64,000 nucleotides of DNA, taken from the NCBI RefSeq assembly GCF_022836435.1, contig NZ_BQXC01000001.1:534400-598399 (forward strand), in the 5' to 3' direction. This DNA is from Nitrosomonas sp. PY1. Its GTDB lineage: Bacteria; Pseudomonadota; Gammaproteobacteria; Burkholderiales; Nitrosomonadaceae. The notes under the pieces are model-generated. The model searched no databases. It saw only the letters and a list, made by a program, of their open reading frames with translations, and was not told where the DNA came from. Positions 48,001 through 57,168 of this stretch are shown piece by piece. Position 1 is the first letter of the stretch; every line of letters begins with the position of its first letter. Made by a program: the position numbers and the translations under genes.

Positions 48001-48490
48001 GTCTTTCGGAATCTTTAGCACCGAGCGTGAAGATTTCTTCGAATTGATCCAGCACAAATACCGGTGTCCAACGTCGCCCTAGTTTATCGCGCAAATCAAA
48101 ATCGAGACGGTGAAGCTGACTCCACAGGGAGTGTTCTGCACTGAGACTGATCAATGGATCGGATGCTTGCGGTAAAAATATGTTCAGTTGCTCGTAAAAA
48201 TGTTTAGCGATTTGTACGGATACCGTGGCAGCCATGTCTTCATGACTCAAGCGAACATACACTGGTAACAATCGTTCCTTGCGCAGGAGTGGAAATAATC
48301 CTGCCTGCAGCAGAGAAGATTTACCCAAACCGGACTTGCCGAATAGCACCGTGACCGGCGCGGACAGCACATAATGCAACAGAGATTCGCTTTCCTCATC
48401 GCGCCCGTTAAAAAATGGCGCGGCCTCTTCGGGAAACGCATTCAGCCACGGCCAGGGGTGTTCTGCATCGATCTGAAGTAAATCAGACAT
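44996..48490 (-). CDS. nSTAND-type ATPase with 14 WD40 repeats (likely immune sensor)
   Basis: A 1164-residue protein. Residues 27-33 (FNGRDEE) and Walker A GKSGLGKSS (51-59), Walker B VFVLDQFEE (144-152) mark a STAND-class NTPase of the nSTAND1 kind, followed by a helical arm and winged-helix-like part to about 420 (VELVHDLLARVAL). A single membrane segment lies at 428-447. From 530 onward come 14 WD40 repeats of exactly 43 residues, ending near 1113, enough for two seven-bladed propellers; a 50-residue tail follows. Repeats share about 80-95% identity by eye and differ mostly at a few positions. Its ATG overlaps the SIR2-TIR gene by 8 bases. Function is inferred: ligand-sensing by WD40, ATP-driven assembly, effector activation. 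Confidence 0.85.
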   Translation of the reverse strand: MSDLLQIDAEHPWPWLNAFPEEAAPFFNGRDEESESLLHYVLSAPVTVLFGKSGLGKSSLLQAGLFPLLRKERLLPVYVRLSHEDMAATVSVQIAKHFYEQLNIFLPQASDPLISLSAEHSLWSQLHRLDFDLRDKLGRRWTPVFVLDQFEEIFTLGAKDSERQKQLFYELGDLIENRIPKAIAERLYTDDALYDQLNLDVQHYRFLISLREDYLPDLEEWTDLIPRLGPNRYRLLPMSSSQAENAVIKTGGQLVTQDDARNIVGYLTSKQASTELGLKRRHTQNQVEPALLSLMCSGLNAERLNVNNKQLSTGDLARKGDFIVERFYYQAFYDLPESIRDFVEHNLITLDGVRQSYPERSIEAQQLATKEQIQTLIDRRLIRRESLEEGDRVELVHDLLARVALQHRQDRQQKQETLRRQRLLWLRGVGAFVLILTLSIFAGFMYNAWQKALEAEGKAQQAFRDATAMRLGIEGSAITSGLKPGGTIQGLLKVLAGHRIARSAYTDEVLQKEYRKFYSQIFIRENPIPIRSVAFSSDGARIVSGDFDGTLRLWDAATGQSIGEPFTGHTNGVSSVAFSPDGTRIVSGNVDRTLRLWDAATGQSIGEPFIDHEGAVLSVAFSPDGTRIVSGGSDGTLRLWDAATGQSIGEPFTGHTNGVSSVAFSPDGTRIVSGSWDKTLRLWNAATDQSTGATFTGHTNGVSSVAFSPDGTRIVSGGQDKTLRLWDAATGQSIGEPLTGHEGVVSSVAFSPNGTCIVSGGQDKTLRLWDAATGQSIGEPLTGHTDAVLSVAFSPDGTRIVSGDSDRTLRLWNAATDQSTGAPFTGHTDAVLNVAFSPDGTRIVSGSWDGTLRLWNAATRQSIGESFTGHKDEVSRVAFSPDGTRIVLGSWDGTLRLWDAATGQSIGKPFTGHTNGVSSVVFSPDGTRIVSGDFDGTLRLWDAATGQSIGEPLTGHKYEVSRVAFSPDGTRIVSGSRDRTLRLWNAATGQSIGEPLTGHEGRVSSVAFSPDGTRIVSGSQDRTLRLWDAATGQSIGEPLTGHEGGVFSITFSPDGTRIVSGSQDKTLRLWDAATGKSIGEPLTGHEGGVFSIAFSPNGTRIVSGSQDKTLRLWEVFEGWANSLCKKLDRNMSHEEWQDWVSVDIAYKEQCTGLPIKPDKLEKMH
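45152..46903 (-). repeat. Fourteen tandem 129-bp WD40-coding repeats
   Basis: Each unit codes 43 residues, with the invariant frame VAFSPDGTRIVSG, TLRLWDAAT and SIGEP. There are 13 complete units and a 14th that breaks off after LRLWE. DNA identity between units is high, including synonymous sites. Variation concentrates at unit residues 2-3, 17-18, 20 and 41-43. This is coding repeat sequence, not CRISPR. Confidence 0.9.
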
Positions 48491-49886
48491 GCGAGGCTTC
48501 CAAAAAGAGACGGATGCGTTCTCTAAATGCTTCGTCAGCCTCAGGACTCAAAATTCCACGAGGCGCATGAAATAGATGTTTGTCGAAAAAGGTAACGGTA
48601 TCCCCATCGGAGATTCGTGAATAGGCTTTTTTTTCAGGAAACTCTGTATCGATACCGACAGGTAATATGAAAACATCTTTAATGCTGCGAGCTTGTTCCA
48701 GTGCAGTTTTCCATTCATCCCAAAAGACACCTTCGCGACGCCTATCTGCTTCCTTGGAAAGAATCGGTATAAAAAAATCAGTTTTTTCGATGGCCTCAAA
48801 AATTCGGTCAGACCAGTCATCGCCCCCGATGAGTTTTTTCTTATCCAGCCACACGTCGCTAAAACCTAGATTGAGTAGTGTTTCAGCAATGCGGCGAGCT
48901 GAGTCTGCATTTTCACTAGCATAGCTTATAAATACGGTGGGACCTGGTCCGGTGGATTTCCGACGAGGAAAGACCGATGGTTTCGTCGATGAAGAAATCG
49001 CTTGGAAACTTTGCGACAATTTTTTGACCAGCTTCTCGGGTTGCCCTTCAAACCCCAGTGTATTGGGGCTATATTGGGTAAGAAATGTGTGTAATCCCAT
49101 ATCCTCAGCGTTGGGGCATAGAAACTCCAAGGTATCTTTAACATACAGACGATTATCATTGACTAGACGAAATATGGCACGACCCAACCAATCGGGAAAA
49201 TTACAATTGATAAACAGTTTATCGCGGCGACGTAATTCAGACAGTATGCTGGCAAAGCGACGCGCAGCACTGGATTGCAGAAGAAACATATATTCCAAGG
49301 CATCTTCTTCATGCATGGCAAAGCCACTGCCAACATTGGTACATGAGCCTAACATCTGAAATATGCCACGCTCGCCTTGGCGTAGTAAGGATAAGTCCGC
49401 CAGGGACTCAGAGGCATCGCGAGGAGAGAATATGCTCACGCGAGTAGTTTCTATGTTATGTGGATCTGTCATGGCTTGCTCGAGCAGATTATCTGGTGTC
49501 AAGCTGATGAATAAAGTAAATATAGGAAGGTTAGCCAGTAGCCGCAGACTTTCAGCAGGTTGCACAAGATTGCTGTAATGCGCCACAAGACGCGAAACTT
49601 CGCGTCGAATACGCTGATCAATTCCTTGACCCCCTTTGTTTGCGAGGATAATGGAAACCGCTTTATGCAAGGACCAGGTATGTTGCAGGATTTCCGGTTG
49701 TGGCTCGATTTGGAAGATTCTTAGTAAGTCTGAGGTGATTAATCGGTAAAAAGGTAAAGTTTGATTCTCATAATCGACCATCAATGCATCTGGGCCAATG
49801 ATAGGAATGACATTTCCTTCTCCTATCGAACGTTTCAAGGAAAACCAATTGGCATCACTGAATTCATTCACTGTATGTGTTTCCAA
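48483..49886 (-). CDS. SIR2-like/TIR fusion protein (candidate NADase effector)
   Basis: A 467-residue protein. Residues 20-300 resemble a SIR2-like domain: NVIPIIGPDAL sits where the Gly-Ala-Gly loop would be, TLFISLTPDNLLEQA where the TTNYD motif would be, and GIFQMLGSCTN where KLHGS would be. In each the key residues (GAG, catalytic Asn, catalytic His) are changed. Residues 316-415 are a TIR domain: VFISYASENADSARRIAE, VWLDKKKLIGGDDWSDRI, FIPILSKEA and FWDEWKTAL, whose Glu391 aligns with the catalytic Glu of NAD-cleaving TIRs. It is translated just ahead of the STAND-WD40 gene with an 8-base overlap. Inferred role: TIR NADase effector controlled by the STAND partner. Confidence 0.78.
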   Translation of the reverse strand: METHTVNEFSDANWFSLKRSIGEGNVIPIIGPDALMVDYENQTLPFYRLITSDLLRIFQIEPQPEILQHTWSLHKAVSIILANKGGQGIDQRIRREVSRLVAHYSNLVQPAESLRLLANLPIFTLFISLTPDNLLEQAMTDPHNIETTRVSIFSPRDASESLADLSLLRQGERGIFQMLGSCTNVGSGFAMHEEDALEYMFLLQSSAARRFASILSELRRRDKLFINCNFPDWLGRAIFRLVNDNRLYVKDTLEFLCPNAEDMGLHTFLTQYSPNTLGFEGQPEKLVKKLSQSFQAISSSTKPSVFPRRKSTGPGPTVFISYASENADSARRIAETLLNLGFSDVWLDKKKLIGGDDWSDRIFEAIEKTDFFIPILSKEADRRREGVFWDEWKTALEQARSIKDVFILPVGIDTEFPEKKAYSRISDGDTVTFFDKHLFHAPRGILSPEADEAFRERIRLFLEASHV

Positions 49887-50267
49887 TTAAATCTCCATTC
49901 TGAATTAATCCTTTTTATGAGCCATTCTAATCAAACGGGATATGCGTTTCTGCCCAATGATAAGTTAATGGTTGATAAGTGTACTGAGGTTGTATTTCCA
50001 ATGCTAGTTTCTATAGGAAATATAGTAGCCTCTACGATCAGTATAAAATCTTAACTTTCTTTTCCTGTAATTTTCATGGGATTTCATTGCAGCTATCAAA
50101 AAAATGTCACACGTATGTGCTAATTTGATAGAGATAAAAAAATCATTACCAAAATCCAGTTACTGATATTAGAAGTTGCCATAATGCGATACCATACGTG
50201 GATATAAGGAGCCTGTTATTTAAAATGACAGCGCTTGATAGCCATAAAATGTGATAGGACGTTGTAT
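49887..50267. other. Intergenic region between the SIR2-TIR gene and glgC
   Basis: About 380 bp between divergent genes, AT-rich, expected to hold both promoters. A 45-codon ORF from ATG 49917 exists but has no ribosome site or family match, so it is not called. No repeat, attachment-site-like duplication or hairpin of note was seen. Confidence 0.45.
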
Positions 50268-51578
50268 ATGATTAATCAGCCTGGTACTAATAGCTCTTCC
50301 GGTAGCCGCAATCATAGTCACGCAGCGCATAATGATACGCTTGCTCTGGTTTTGGCGGGTGGACGTGGCAGCCGCCTGCATCAGTTAACCGATTGGCGTT
50401 CAAAACCAGCGGTTCCTTTTGGCGGAAAGTTCCGCATTATTGATTTTCCATTGTCGAATTGCGTCAATTCAGGCATTCGGCGTATTGGTGTGGTGACACA
50501 ATACAAAGCACAAAGCTTGATTCGGCACATTCAGCACGGTTGGAGCTTTCTCGATGGAAGATTTAAAGAATTTGTCGAGTTATTGCCAGCACAGCAGCAA
50601 ACGGCTGATGAAACCTGGTATCAAGGTACTGCTGATGCGGTATTTCAAAATCTGGATACGTTGAGAAGACACGATGCAAAATACGTGTTGATTTTGGGGG
50701 GCGATCATGTATACAAAATGGATTACAGCAAACTGTTAGAAGAACATATCGAACAGTCAGCTGATATGACTGTGGCTTGTCTCGAAGTCCCGGTGCAAGA
50801 AGCTGGTGCTTTTGGTGTCATGGGTGTGAATGATCATTGGCAAATTACCAGTTTTGCTGAGAAGCCGGACAACCCTATACCGATTCCTGGGCATCCGGAC
50901 AAAGCATTGGTCAGCATGGGGATTTATATTTTTAATGCTGAGTTTTTGTATCAGCAATTGATTCGCGATCATCATGTCCATGAATCTTCGCATGATTTCG
51001 GTAAGGATTTGATTCCCTATATGGTTCCACGCTACCGCGTTTTCGCGCACCGTTTTTACAACAGTTGCGTCAACATGTCCTCAGGCATTCCTTATTGGCG
51101 CGATGTCGGAACGATAGATGCCTACTGGGAGGCTAATTTGGATTTGACTTTGGTGACGCCGCAGTTGAATTTATACGATGTCGACTGGCCTATCTGGACG
51201 CACCAAGAACAATTGCCACCAGCGAAATTTGTGTTTGATGATAATGATCGGCGCGGGCAAGCACTAGATTCTTCCGTATCCGGCGGTTGCATCATCAGTG
51301 GTGCGACAGTGCGCCGGTCGCTATTATTTTCAAATGTTAAAGTGAACAGCTACAGTATCATTGAGGATTCCGTCATATTACCCGATGTGGTGGTTCATCG
51401 TAATGCGCGCTTACGCAGAGTAGTAGTTGAGAAACGTTGTGTCATTCCAGAAGGATTGGTTGCTGGCTATAATCCTGAAGAAGACCAGCAACGATTCCGT
51501 GTTACTGAAAGAGGTGTCACGTTAATTACATCAGAAATGCTAGGGCAAAACTTATATGAGTACTCGCAGAAATTCTAA
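50268..51578 (+). CDS. glgC: Glucose-1-phosphate adenylyltransferase
   Basis: A 436-residue ADP-glucose pyrophosphorylase, the control step of glycogen synthesis. It contains [30 protein letters not shown], the Asp-containing [19 protein letters not shown] (glucose-1-P Lys) and [13 protein letters not shown]. The C-terminal beta-helix with [17 protein letters not shown] completes it. ATG 50268 has AGGA at 7-8 bases; an upstream TTG (50235) was rejected. It leads the glycogen gene cluster. Confidence 0.95.
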   Translation: MINQPGTNSSSGSRNHSHAAHNDTLALVLAGGRGSRLHQLTDWRSKPAVPFGGKFRIIDFPLSNCVNSGIRRIGVVTQYKAQSLIRHIQHGWSFLDGRFKEFVELLPAQQQTADETWYQGTADAVFQNLDTLRRHDAKYVLILGGDHVYKMDYSKLLEEHIEQSADMTVACLEVPVQEAGAFGVMGVNDHWQITSFAEKPDNPIPIPGHPDKALVSMGIYIFNAEFLYQQLIRDHHVHESSHDFGKDLIPYMVPRYRVFAHRFYNSCVNMSSGIPYWRDVGTIDAYWEANLDLTLVTPQLNLYDVDWPIWTHQEQLPPAKFVFDDNDRRGQALDSSVSGGCIISGATVRRSLLFSNVKVNSYSIIEDSVILPDVVVHRNARLRRVVVEKRCVIPEGLVAGYNPEEDQQRFRVTERGVTLITSEMLGQNLYEYSQKF

Positions 51579-51620
51579 TTTTTTTGACCTATCTATGAAT
51601 AACAATTACTTATCCGTTAA

Positions 51621-53324
51621 ATGAAAAAACTGAATCTCGTTTTCTTGTGGCATATGCATCAACCGGATTATCGCGATCACGCGACACAGGAATTTGTATT
51701 GCCGTGGGTTTATTTGCATGCTATCAAAGATTATACGGATATGGCATACCACCTTGAGACGCATCCTCAAGTAAAAGCCGTAGTTAATTTCGTACCGATT
51801 TTACTGGATCAGTTGGATGATTTTGCGCAACAGTTTTCCACAGGTAAAATGCGCAACCCATTACTAAAACAGTTATCGAACCCTCGGCTTGAAGATATTT
51901 CCATTCAAGAACGCATTTATCTCCTTGATAGCTGCTTTCTGAGCAATCATGAAAATATGCTAAAGCCGTATCCGAGCTACAGGCGTTTGTATGAGTTCAG
52001 TCAAGCTTTTAGTAAGTACAATGACAATGAACTGGGGTATATATCCGGGCAATACTTTGCTGATCTCCTTGTTTGGTACCATATCGTGTGGATGGGAGAA
52101 AGTGTGCGCCGACATAATGTTTTTGTTCAAAAGCTACTGGAACAAAACAAAGGATTCAGTTATCAAGATCGTTTGCAATTATTCAATTTGATTGGCGATT
52201 TGATCGGTGATTTAATTCCACGCTATCGTAAGTTGGTGGAGTCCGGGCAAATCGAACTATCGACAACGCCGCATTATCATCCTTTGGCACCGCTGATGAT
52301 CGATTTTTCATCGGCAAAAGATAGTCAACCAGATATCTTGATGCCAGATTGTTCGAGTTATCCTGGCGGACAGGATCGTGTGAATTTTCATTTGACTTCC
52401 GCATTGCAAAGCCATGCACGTTATTTTGATCATGAGCCTTGCGGTATCTGGCCTGCTGAAGGAGCGATGTCGACGGCTCTGCTTGAAATGATGGCGCAAC
52501 AAGATTGCCGGTGGAGTGCCAGTGGGGAAAACGTTTTAATCAATAGCTTGAGAGCTTCTTGCCCAGATACACCGCTACCAGGCAAAAATAATTATTTGTA
52601 CCAGCCTTATCGGATTGCTGGGCAGGCATCATCTATGGTTTGCTTTTTTCGTGATGATCGACTATCTGACTTAATTGGCTTTGAGTATTCCAAGTGGTTC
52701 GCACCGGACGCCGCAAAAAATTTTGTACAAGAATTAGAGCATATTTATCACAATGACATTGGCGATCGAGATCCTATTGTCAGCGTTATACTTGACGGTG
52801 AAAATGCTTGGGAGTCCTATCCTTATAATGGATATTATTTTCTGCAGGATGTGTATCAAATGCTGGCACAACATCCGTTCATTCGTACCACTACCTATCG
52901 TGATTATATTGCGGATAACCAGAATATCGAGCGGGCGGCAACTTTAAATAAATTGACTGCCGGAAGTTGGGTATACGGAACCTTCTCTACTTGGATTGGC
53001 GATTATGAAAAAAATAGCGCTTGGGATTTGTTGTGCGCGGCTAAACGCTGTTTCGATCAAACCATGGAAAGCAATGTACTGACGGAGGAAGAAAAAGAAT
53101 TAGCTATTCGTCAATTGTCATCATGCGAAAGCTCTGATTGGTTTTGGTGGTTTGGTGATTATAATCCGGCACATTCTGTTGCCAGCTTTGATCAATTATT
53201 CAGAAAAAATCTTATGAATCTGTATCGTTTGCTCAAATCACCAATTCCGCCCGAATTACTTGATCCCATCAGTAAAGGTAATAATGAAAGCCAAGACGCG
53301 GGAGCTATGCGTCGATCCTCGTAA
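51621..53324 (+). CDS. Glycoside hydrolase family 57 protein (amylase/pullulanase type)
   Basis: A 567-residue GH57 enzyme. Region I is LVFLWHMHQPDYRD; region III GIWPAEGAMS carries the predicted nucleophile Glu; region IV SVILDGENAWESYPYNG carries the catalytic Asp. It resembles the COG1449 group of alpha-amylase or amylopullulanase-like proteins, with no signal peptide, so it acts on intracellular glycogen. Whether it hydrolyses or transfers is open. It starts 42 bp after glgC. Confidence 0.85.
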   Translation: MKKLNLVFLWHMHQPDYRDHATQEFVLPWVYLHAIKDYTDMAYHLETHPQVKAVVNFVPILLDQLDDFAQQFSTGKMRNPLLKQLSNPRLEDISIQERIYLLDSCFLSNHENMLKPYPSYRRLYEFSQAFSKYNDNELGYISGQYFADLLVWYHIVWMGESVRRHNVFVQKLLEQNKGFSYQDRLQLFNLIGDLIGDLIPRYRKLVESGQIELSTTPHYHPLAPLMIDFSSAKDSQPDILMPDCSSYPGGQDRVNFHLTSALQSHARYFDHEPCGIWPAEGAMSTALLEMMAQQDCRWSASGENVLINSLRASCPDTPLPGKNNYLYQPYRIAGQASSMVCFFRDDRLSDLIGFEYSKWFAPDAAKNFVQELEHIYHNDIGDRDPIVSVILDGENAWESYPYNGYYFLQDVYQMLAQHPFIRTTTYRDYIADNQNIERAATLNKLTAGSWVYGTFSTWIGDYEKNSAWDLLCAAKRCFDQTMESNVLTEEEKELAIRQLSSCESSDWFWWFGDYNPAHSVASFDQLFRKNLMNLYRLLKSPIPPELLDPISKGNNESQDAGAMRRSS

Positions 53325-53410
53325 ATACTGCTCAGGATTATTGCGGTAAGTAAAGTTTTGATCGGCGGCGTAGTTATTTTATTTTTAGAACAGTAACTGG
53401 GAATCACTAA

Positions 53411-55426
53411 ATGTCACAACGTGTATCGTTACTTTTTGGTGTGCATGCGCACCAACCTGTAGGCAATTTTCCCAGCGTCTTAATAGACGCTCATTTGCGG
53501 TGTTACAAGCCTTTCTTGCAGGTACTTTATCGCTATCCAGATTTTCGTTTTGCGATTCACTTATCCGGTTGGTTGTTGGATTATCTTTTAGCAAATTATC
53601 CGGAAGACATGACACTGTTACAACAGATGGTGGCGCGCAACCAAGTAGAACTTTTTGGTGCAGGCGATACCGAACCGGTGTTAGCGGTGATTCCTAATCG
53701 GGATCGTATCGGACAGATTCAAACTTTTTCTGATAAATTAGCGCAGAAACTCGGTCAGCGGCCACAAGGCGCTTGGTTAACGGAACGTGTTTGGGAATCA
53801 ACGGTCATTCCGGCATTAGCCGATTGTGGTATTCGCTATGTAACAGTCGATGATTACCATTTTGTTTGCGCTGGAAAAACACTCACAGAGCTCAACGGAT
53901 ATTTCACTACCGAAGAAGGCTCGCAAAAGCTGGATCTGTTTCCAATTTCCGAGGCGCTGCGCTATAAAATTCCTTTTGCGCCAGCCGAAGAAACGGTCGC
54001 TTATCTAGAATCTTTGGGGAATCAAACTACTACGCATGCGCCAAGTGCGGCTATTTATTTTGATGATATCGAAAAATTTGGTATCTGGCCTGAAACCTAT
54101 CATTGGGTATATGAGAAAGGATGGCTGGAACAATTCATTCAAAAAGTTTTAGCTTCCAACATTATTACCACACAACATTTCAGTGAATATCATGCCGCGG
54201 AAAGAACGCGAGGTATTGTTTATCTTCCGACTGTTTCCTATATCGAAATGAATGAATGGACTTTACCGGCCACAGCCGCGCATGCTTATGCGGATTTGAC
54301 GCAACAAGCAAAATTGCAAGGCTGGTATGAGCAAAGAAAAGCATTTTTACGTGGAGGTATCTGGAAAAATTTCTTTTCCCGTTATCCCGAATCGAACTGG
54401 ATGCATAAACGGATGCTAAGTCTTTCGGCGCGTTTCGCAAAATTACCTATAAAGCAGCAAACGCTAGAAATGCGGCAAAAGCTTTATGAGGCGCAAGCTA
54501 ATGATGCTTATTGGCATGGCATGTTTGGCGGATTATATCTGCCGCACTTGCGGCGTGCCATTTACAACGCCATGCTGGCGTTGGAGGCGATGTTGGATGC
54601 CTGCAAATCTCGCCCTAAATCATATGTGGAGGATACTGATCTGGATGGCACGCAAGAGGCTTATTTGCACAATGCATTGCTACAAGCAGTGGTCAAATTG
54701 GATTCATATGCGAGTATCTGTGAGCTTGATGCTTATGCGTTGCAGCATAACTTTGCCGATACATTACGCCGCCAGACCGAGCATTATTATCGGAAAATTC
54801 AAGATGGCCATTGTGACGCAACTCATCAAAGCAACGAAGGTATTGCTTCGGCGCACGATCGAATCAGTTTCAAACATGAGATCAGCGCACAAGACATTCT
54901 AGCTGACGATCATCCGAGGAGGTTGTTCGTCGATTTTGTGGGTAGTCATCCGGTTGCTTATAATTCGAAAAGCCCTGTGCTGAAGAACTTAGATTTTGTA
55001 TCGCATAACAGTCCAGTGACAGTTCGCAAACATTTCACACTCAAGAATAATCAACTCCATGTGCTGTATCGGTTTGATGATAAGGCAAAACAAACATTCC
55101 AGACTCAAATCAATCTTGCAATGCCGAGTTGTGACGGTATGGGCGGGCGATATCGGTACCGGCAAGAAATCCTAGGTGGCTTCGGTCAATGGATTGAATT
55201 ATCCGATTTGACAGAAATTATGCTAGATGACGATACGCTAGGCGGTCATGTTGTGCTAAAAACCTCTGCTCCCATCAATCTACGTGCGTATCCGCATTTT
55301 TCTGTATCGCAATCGGAAAGTGGTTTTGAAAAAATCATGCAAGCTGTGACACTCGAATTGGAATGGCAGACTAGTATTCAGGAATTGACGGTTACGCTCG
55401 CAATTTATGCAAGAAATCATGCGTAA
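53411..55426 (+). CDS. GH57 4-alpha-glucanotransferase/alpha-amylase-like enzyme
   Basis: A 671-residue GH57 protein with C-terminal DUF1925/DUF1926-like beta domains, as in Thermococcus 4-alpha-glucanotransferase. LLFGVHAHQPVGNF begins it; GAWLTERVWES holds the nucleophile Glu; AIYFDDIEKFGIWPETY holds the acid/base Asp region. In most relatives this last motif reads DDGEKFG; here Gly is Ile. Probably reshapes glycogen chains in the cytoplasm. It lies 86 bp after the first GH57 gene. The two GH57 proteins are only distantly alike. Confidence 0.87.
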   Translation: MSQRVSLLFGVHAHQPVGNFPSVLIDAHLRCYKPFLQVLYRYPDFRFAIHLSGWLLDYLLANYPEDMTLLQQMVARNQVELFGAGDTEPVLAVIPNRDRIGQIQTFSDKLAQKLGQRPQGAWLTERVWESTVIPALADCGIRYVTVDDYHFVCAGKTLTELNGYFTTEEGSQKLDLFPISEALRYKIPFAPAEETVAYLESLGNQTTTHAPSAAIYFDDIEKFGIWPETYHWVYEKGWLEQFIQKVLASNIITTQHFSEYHAAERTRGIVYLPTVSYIEMNEWTLPATAAHAYADLTQQAKLQGWYEQRKAFLRGGIWKNFFSRYPESNWMHKRMLSLSARFAKLPIKQQTLEMRQKLYEAQANDAYWHGMFGGLYLPHLRRAIYNAMLALEAMLDACKSRPKSYVEDTDLDGTQEAYLHNALLQAVVKLDSYASICELDAYALQHNFADTLRRQTEHYYRKIQDGHCDATHQSNEGIASAHDRISFKHEISAQDILADDHPRRLFVDFVGSHPVAYNSKSPVLKNLDFVSHNSPVTVRKHFTLKNNQLHVLYRFDDKAKQTFQTQINLAMPSCDGMGGRYRYRQEILGGFGQWIELSDLTEIMLDDDTLGGHVVLKTSAPINLRAYPHFSVSQSESGFEKIMQAVTLELEWQTSIQELTVTLAIYARNHA

Positions 55427-55528
55427 TACTTTATGATTATCTTGCTACATGAAAATTAATTTGTCAGTTCATGCTGTATTCTGACAGGAATAGATTCTTA
55501 CTAATAACTAGAAAATATCATTAACGGT

Positions 55529-57163
55529 ATGTCATCACTAACACACTCACCCGCTTGGCTTGCATTGCAAAGTCAGCAGAAAATAATGGCACCGCTGCAT
55601 TTGCGCGATTTATTTCAAAAGAACCCGCAACGTTTTAATGAGTTATCGCTACAGTTTGACAGTATTTTGTTGGATTATTCCAAACAATTAATTGATCATG
55701 AAACAGTTCGACTGCTTATTAATTTGGCTAATCAGCAACAGCTTTCCAATTGGATAACCCGCATGTTTTCAGGCGACAAAATCAACTCAACAGAACATCG
55801 TGCTGCGCTGCATATTGCCTTACGTGGGCAAAGCCCGGTTGAGATTGATGGCACGAATGTTATGCCGGAAGTGGAACGCGTTTTAAAGCAAATGGAAAAG
55901 TTGGTTTCTGAGGTACAAAATGGCCAGCGGGTTGGTTACTCTGGAAAAACTTTCACGGATATTGTTAATATCGGTATCGGCGGATCGGACTTGGGGCCGG
56001 TCATGGTGACGGAAGCGCTGAAGCCGTATCGTTTGCCAGGCATTACGCCTCATTTCATTTCGAATATTGACGGTACTCAGCTTGCCGATGTGTTGCAACA
56101 CCTTGACCCAGCCTCGACATTATTTGTTGTTGCTTCAAAAACGTTTACCACGCTTGAAACCATTACCAATGCATGCTCAGCCAGGCAATGGTTTTTATCA
56201 AAAGGCGGTAGCGAAAAAGACATTGCTAAGCATTTTGTTGCGGTATCGACTAATCGATCCGCAGTGGAGAATTTTGGTATTAATCCTGACAATATGTTTG
56301 AATTTTGGGATTGGGTAGGTGGGCGTTATTCTTTATGGTCAGCCATAGGTCTACCGATAGCTTTAGCGGTAGGGATGGATCATTTTTATGAATTATTAGC
56401 CGGTGCGCATGAAATGGATCAACACTTCGCCACCGCGCCATTCGATAAAAATCTACCTGTCATGTTGGCACTCGTGGGGATCTGGCAAGTCAATTTTCTT
56501 GGTATTGCAGCACATGCCATTCTGCCTTATGACCAATCAATGCACCGCTTTCCTGCGTATTTGCAGCAGTTAGAAATGGAAAGTAATGGTAAACGTGTTA
56601 CACGCGATGGAGAAGTCGTTGATTATGCTACCGGTGCGATTGTCTGGGGAGAGCCAGGAACTAACGGACAACATGCTTTTTACCAATTATTGCATCAAGG
56701 CACTCAAGCCGTTTCAGCCGATTTTCTCGCGCCTTGTCAAAGCCATCATTTGATCGGTCTTCATCACCGTATGCTGTTGGCTAATTTCTTTGCTCAAACA
56801 GAAGCGTTGATGACTGGGAAAAATACACAAGAAGTGCGTACTGAGCTTGAAGCGCAAGGCATGGATAAAGAAGCCATTGCACAGTTGTTACCGCACAAGA
56901 TTTTTCCAGGTAATCGCTTTACCACTTCGATTTTATTCAAAAAATTGGATCCTCGCACATTAGGTGCATTGATTGCGCTGTATGAACATAAAGTATTTGT
57001 GCAAAGTGTTATTTGGAATATCAATCCCTTTGATCAATGGGGTGTTGAACTGGGTAAACAACTGGCTGGAAAAATCCTGTCTGAACTTGAGCAAAACATT
57101 CCAGTCGTATTGCATGATGCTTCCACAAATGGCCTAATCAATTTTTTCAAAACCAATCAGTAG
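55529..57163 (+). CDS. pgi: Glucose-6-phosphate isomerase
   Basis: A 544-residue phosphoglucose isomerase interconverting G6P and F6P, full length. Signatures include [15 protein letters not shown], the SKTFTTLET phosphate loop, [23 protein letters not shown] and [18 protein letters not shown] (catalytic Glu, His). It links glycogen to central sugar phosphates and starts about 100 bp after the second GH57 gene; glgA follows by 5 bp. Confidence 0.97.
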   Translation: MSSLTHSPAWLALQSQQKIMAPLHLRDLFQKNPQRFNELSLQFDSILLDYSKQLIDHETVRLLINLANQQQLSNWITRMFSGDKINSTEHRAALHIALRGQSPVEIDGTNVMPEVERVLKQMEKLVSEVQNGQRVGYSGKTFTDIVNIGIGGSDLGPVMVTEALKPYRLPGITPHFISNIDGTQLADVLQHLDPASTLFVVASKTFTTLETITNACSARQWFLSKGGSEKDIAKHFVAVSTNRSAVENFGINPDNMFEFWDWVGGRYSLWSAIGLPIALAVGMDHFYELLAGAHEMDQHFATAPFDKNLPVMLALVGIWQVNFLGIAAHAILPYDQSMHRFPAYLQQLEMESNGKRVTRDGEVVDYATGAIVWGEPGTNGQHAFYQLLHQGTQAVSADFLAPCQSHHLIGLHHRMLLANFFAQTEALMTGKNTQEVRTELEAQGMDKEAIAQLLPHKIFPGNRFTTSILFKKLDPRTLGALIALYEHKVFVQSVIWNINPFDQWGVELGKQLAGKILSELEQNIPVVLHDASTNGLINFFKTNQ

Positions 57164-57168
57164 TATTT

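Noticed and set aside
49761-50054. 97-codon plus-strand frame overlapping the start of the SIR2-TIR gene
   Set aside because: Its first half is antisense to a supported gene and the remainder (from ATG 49917) has no ribosome site or recognisable family.
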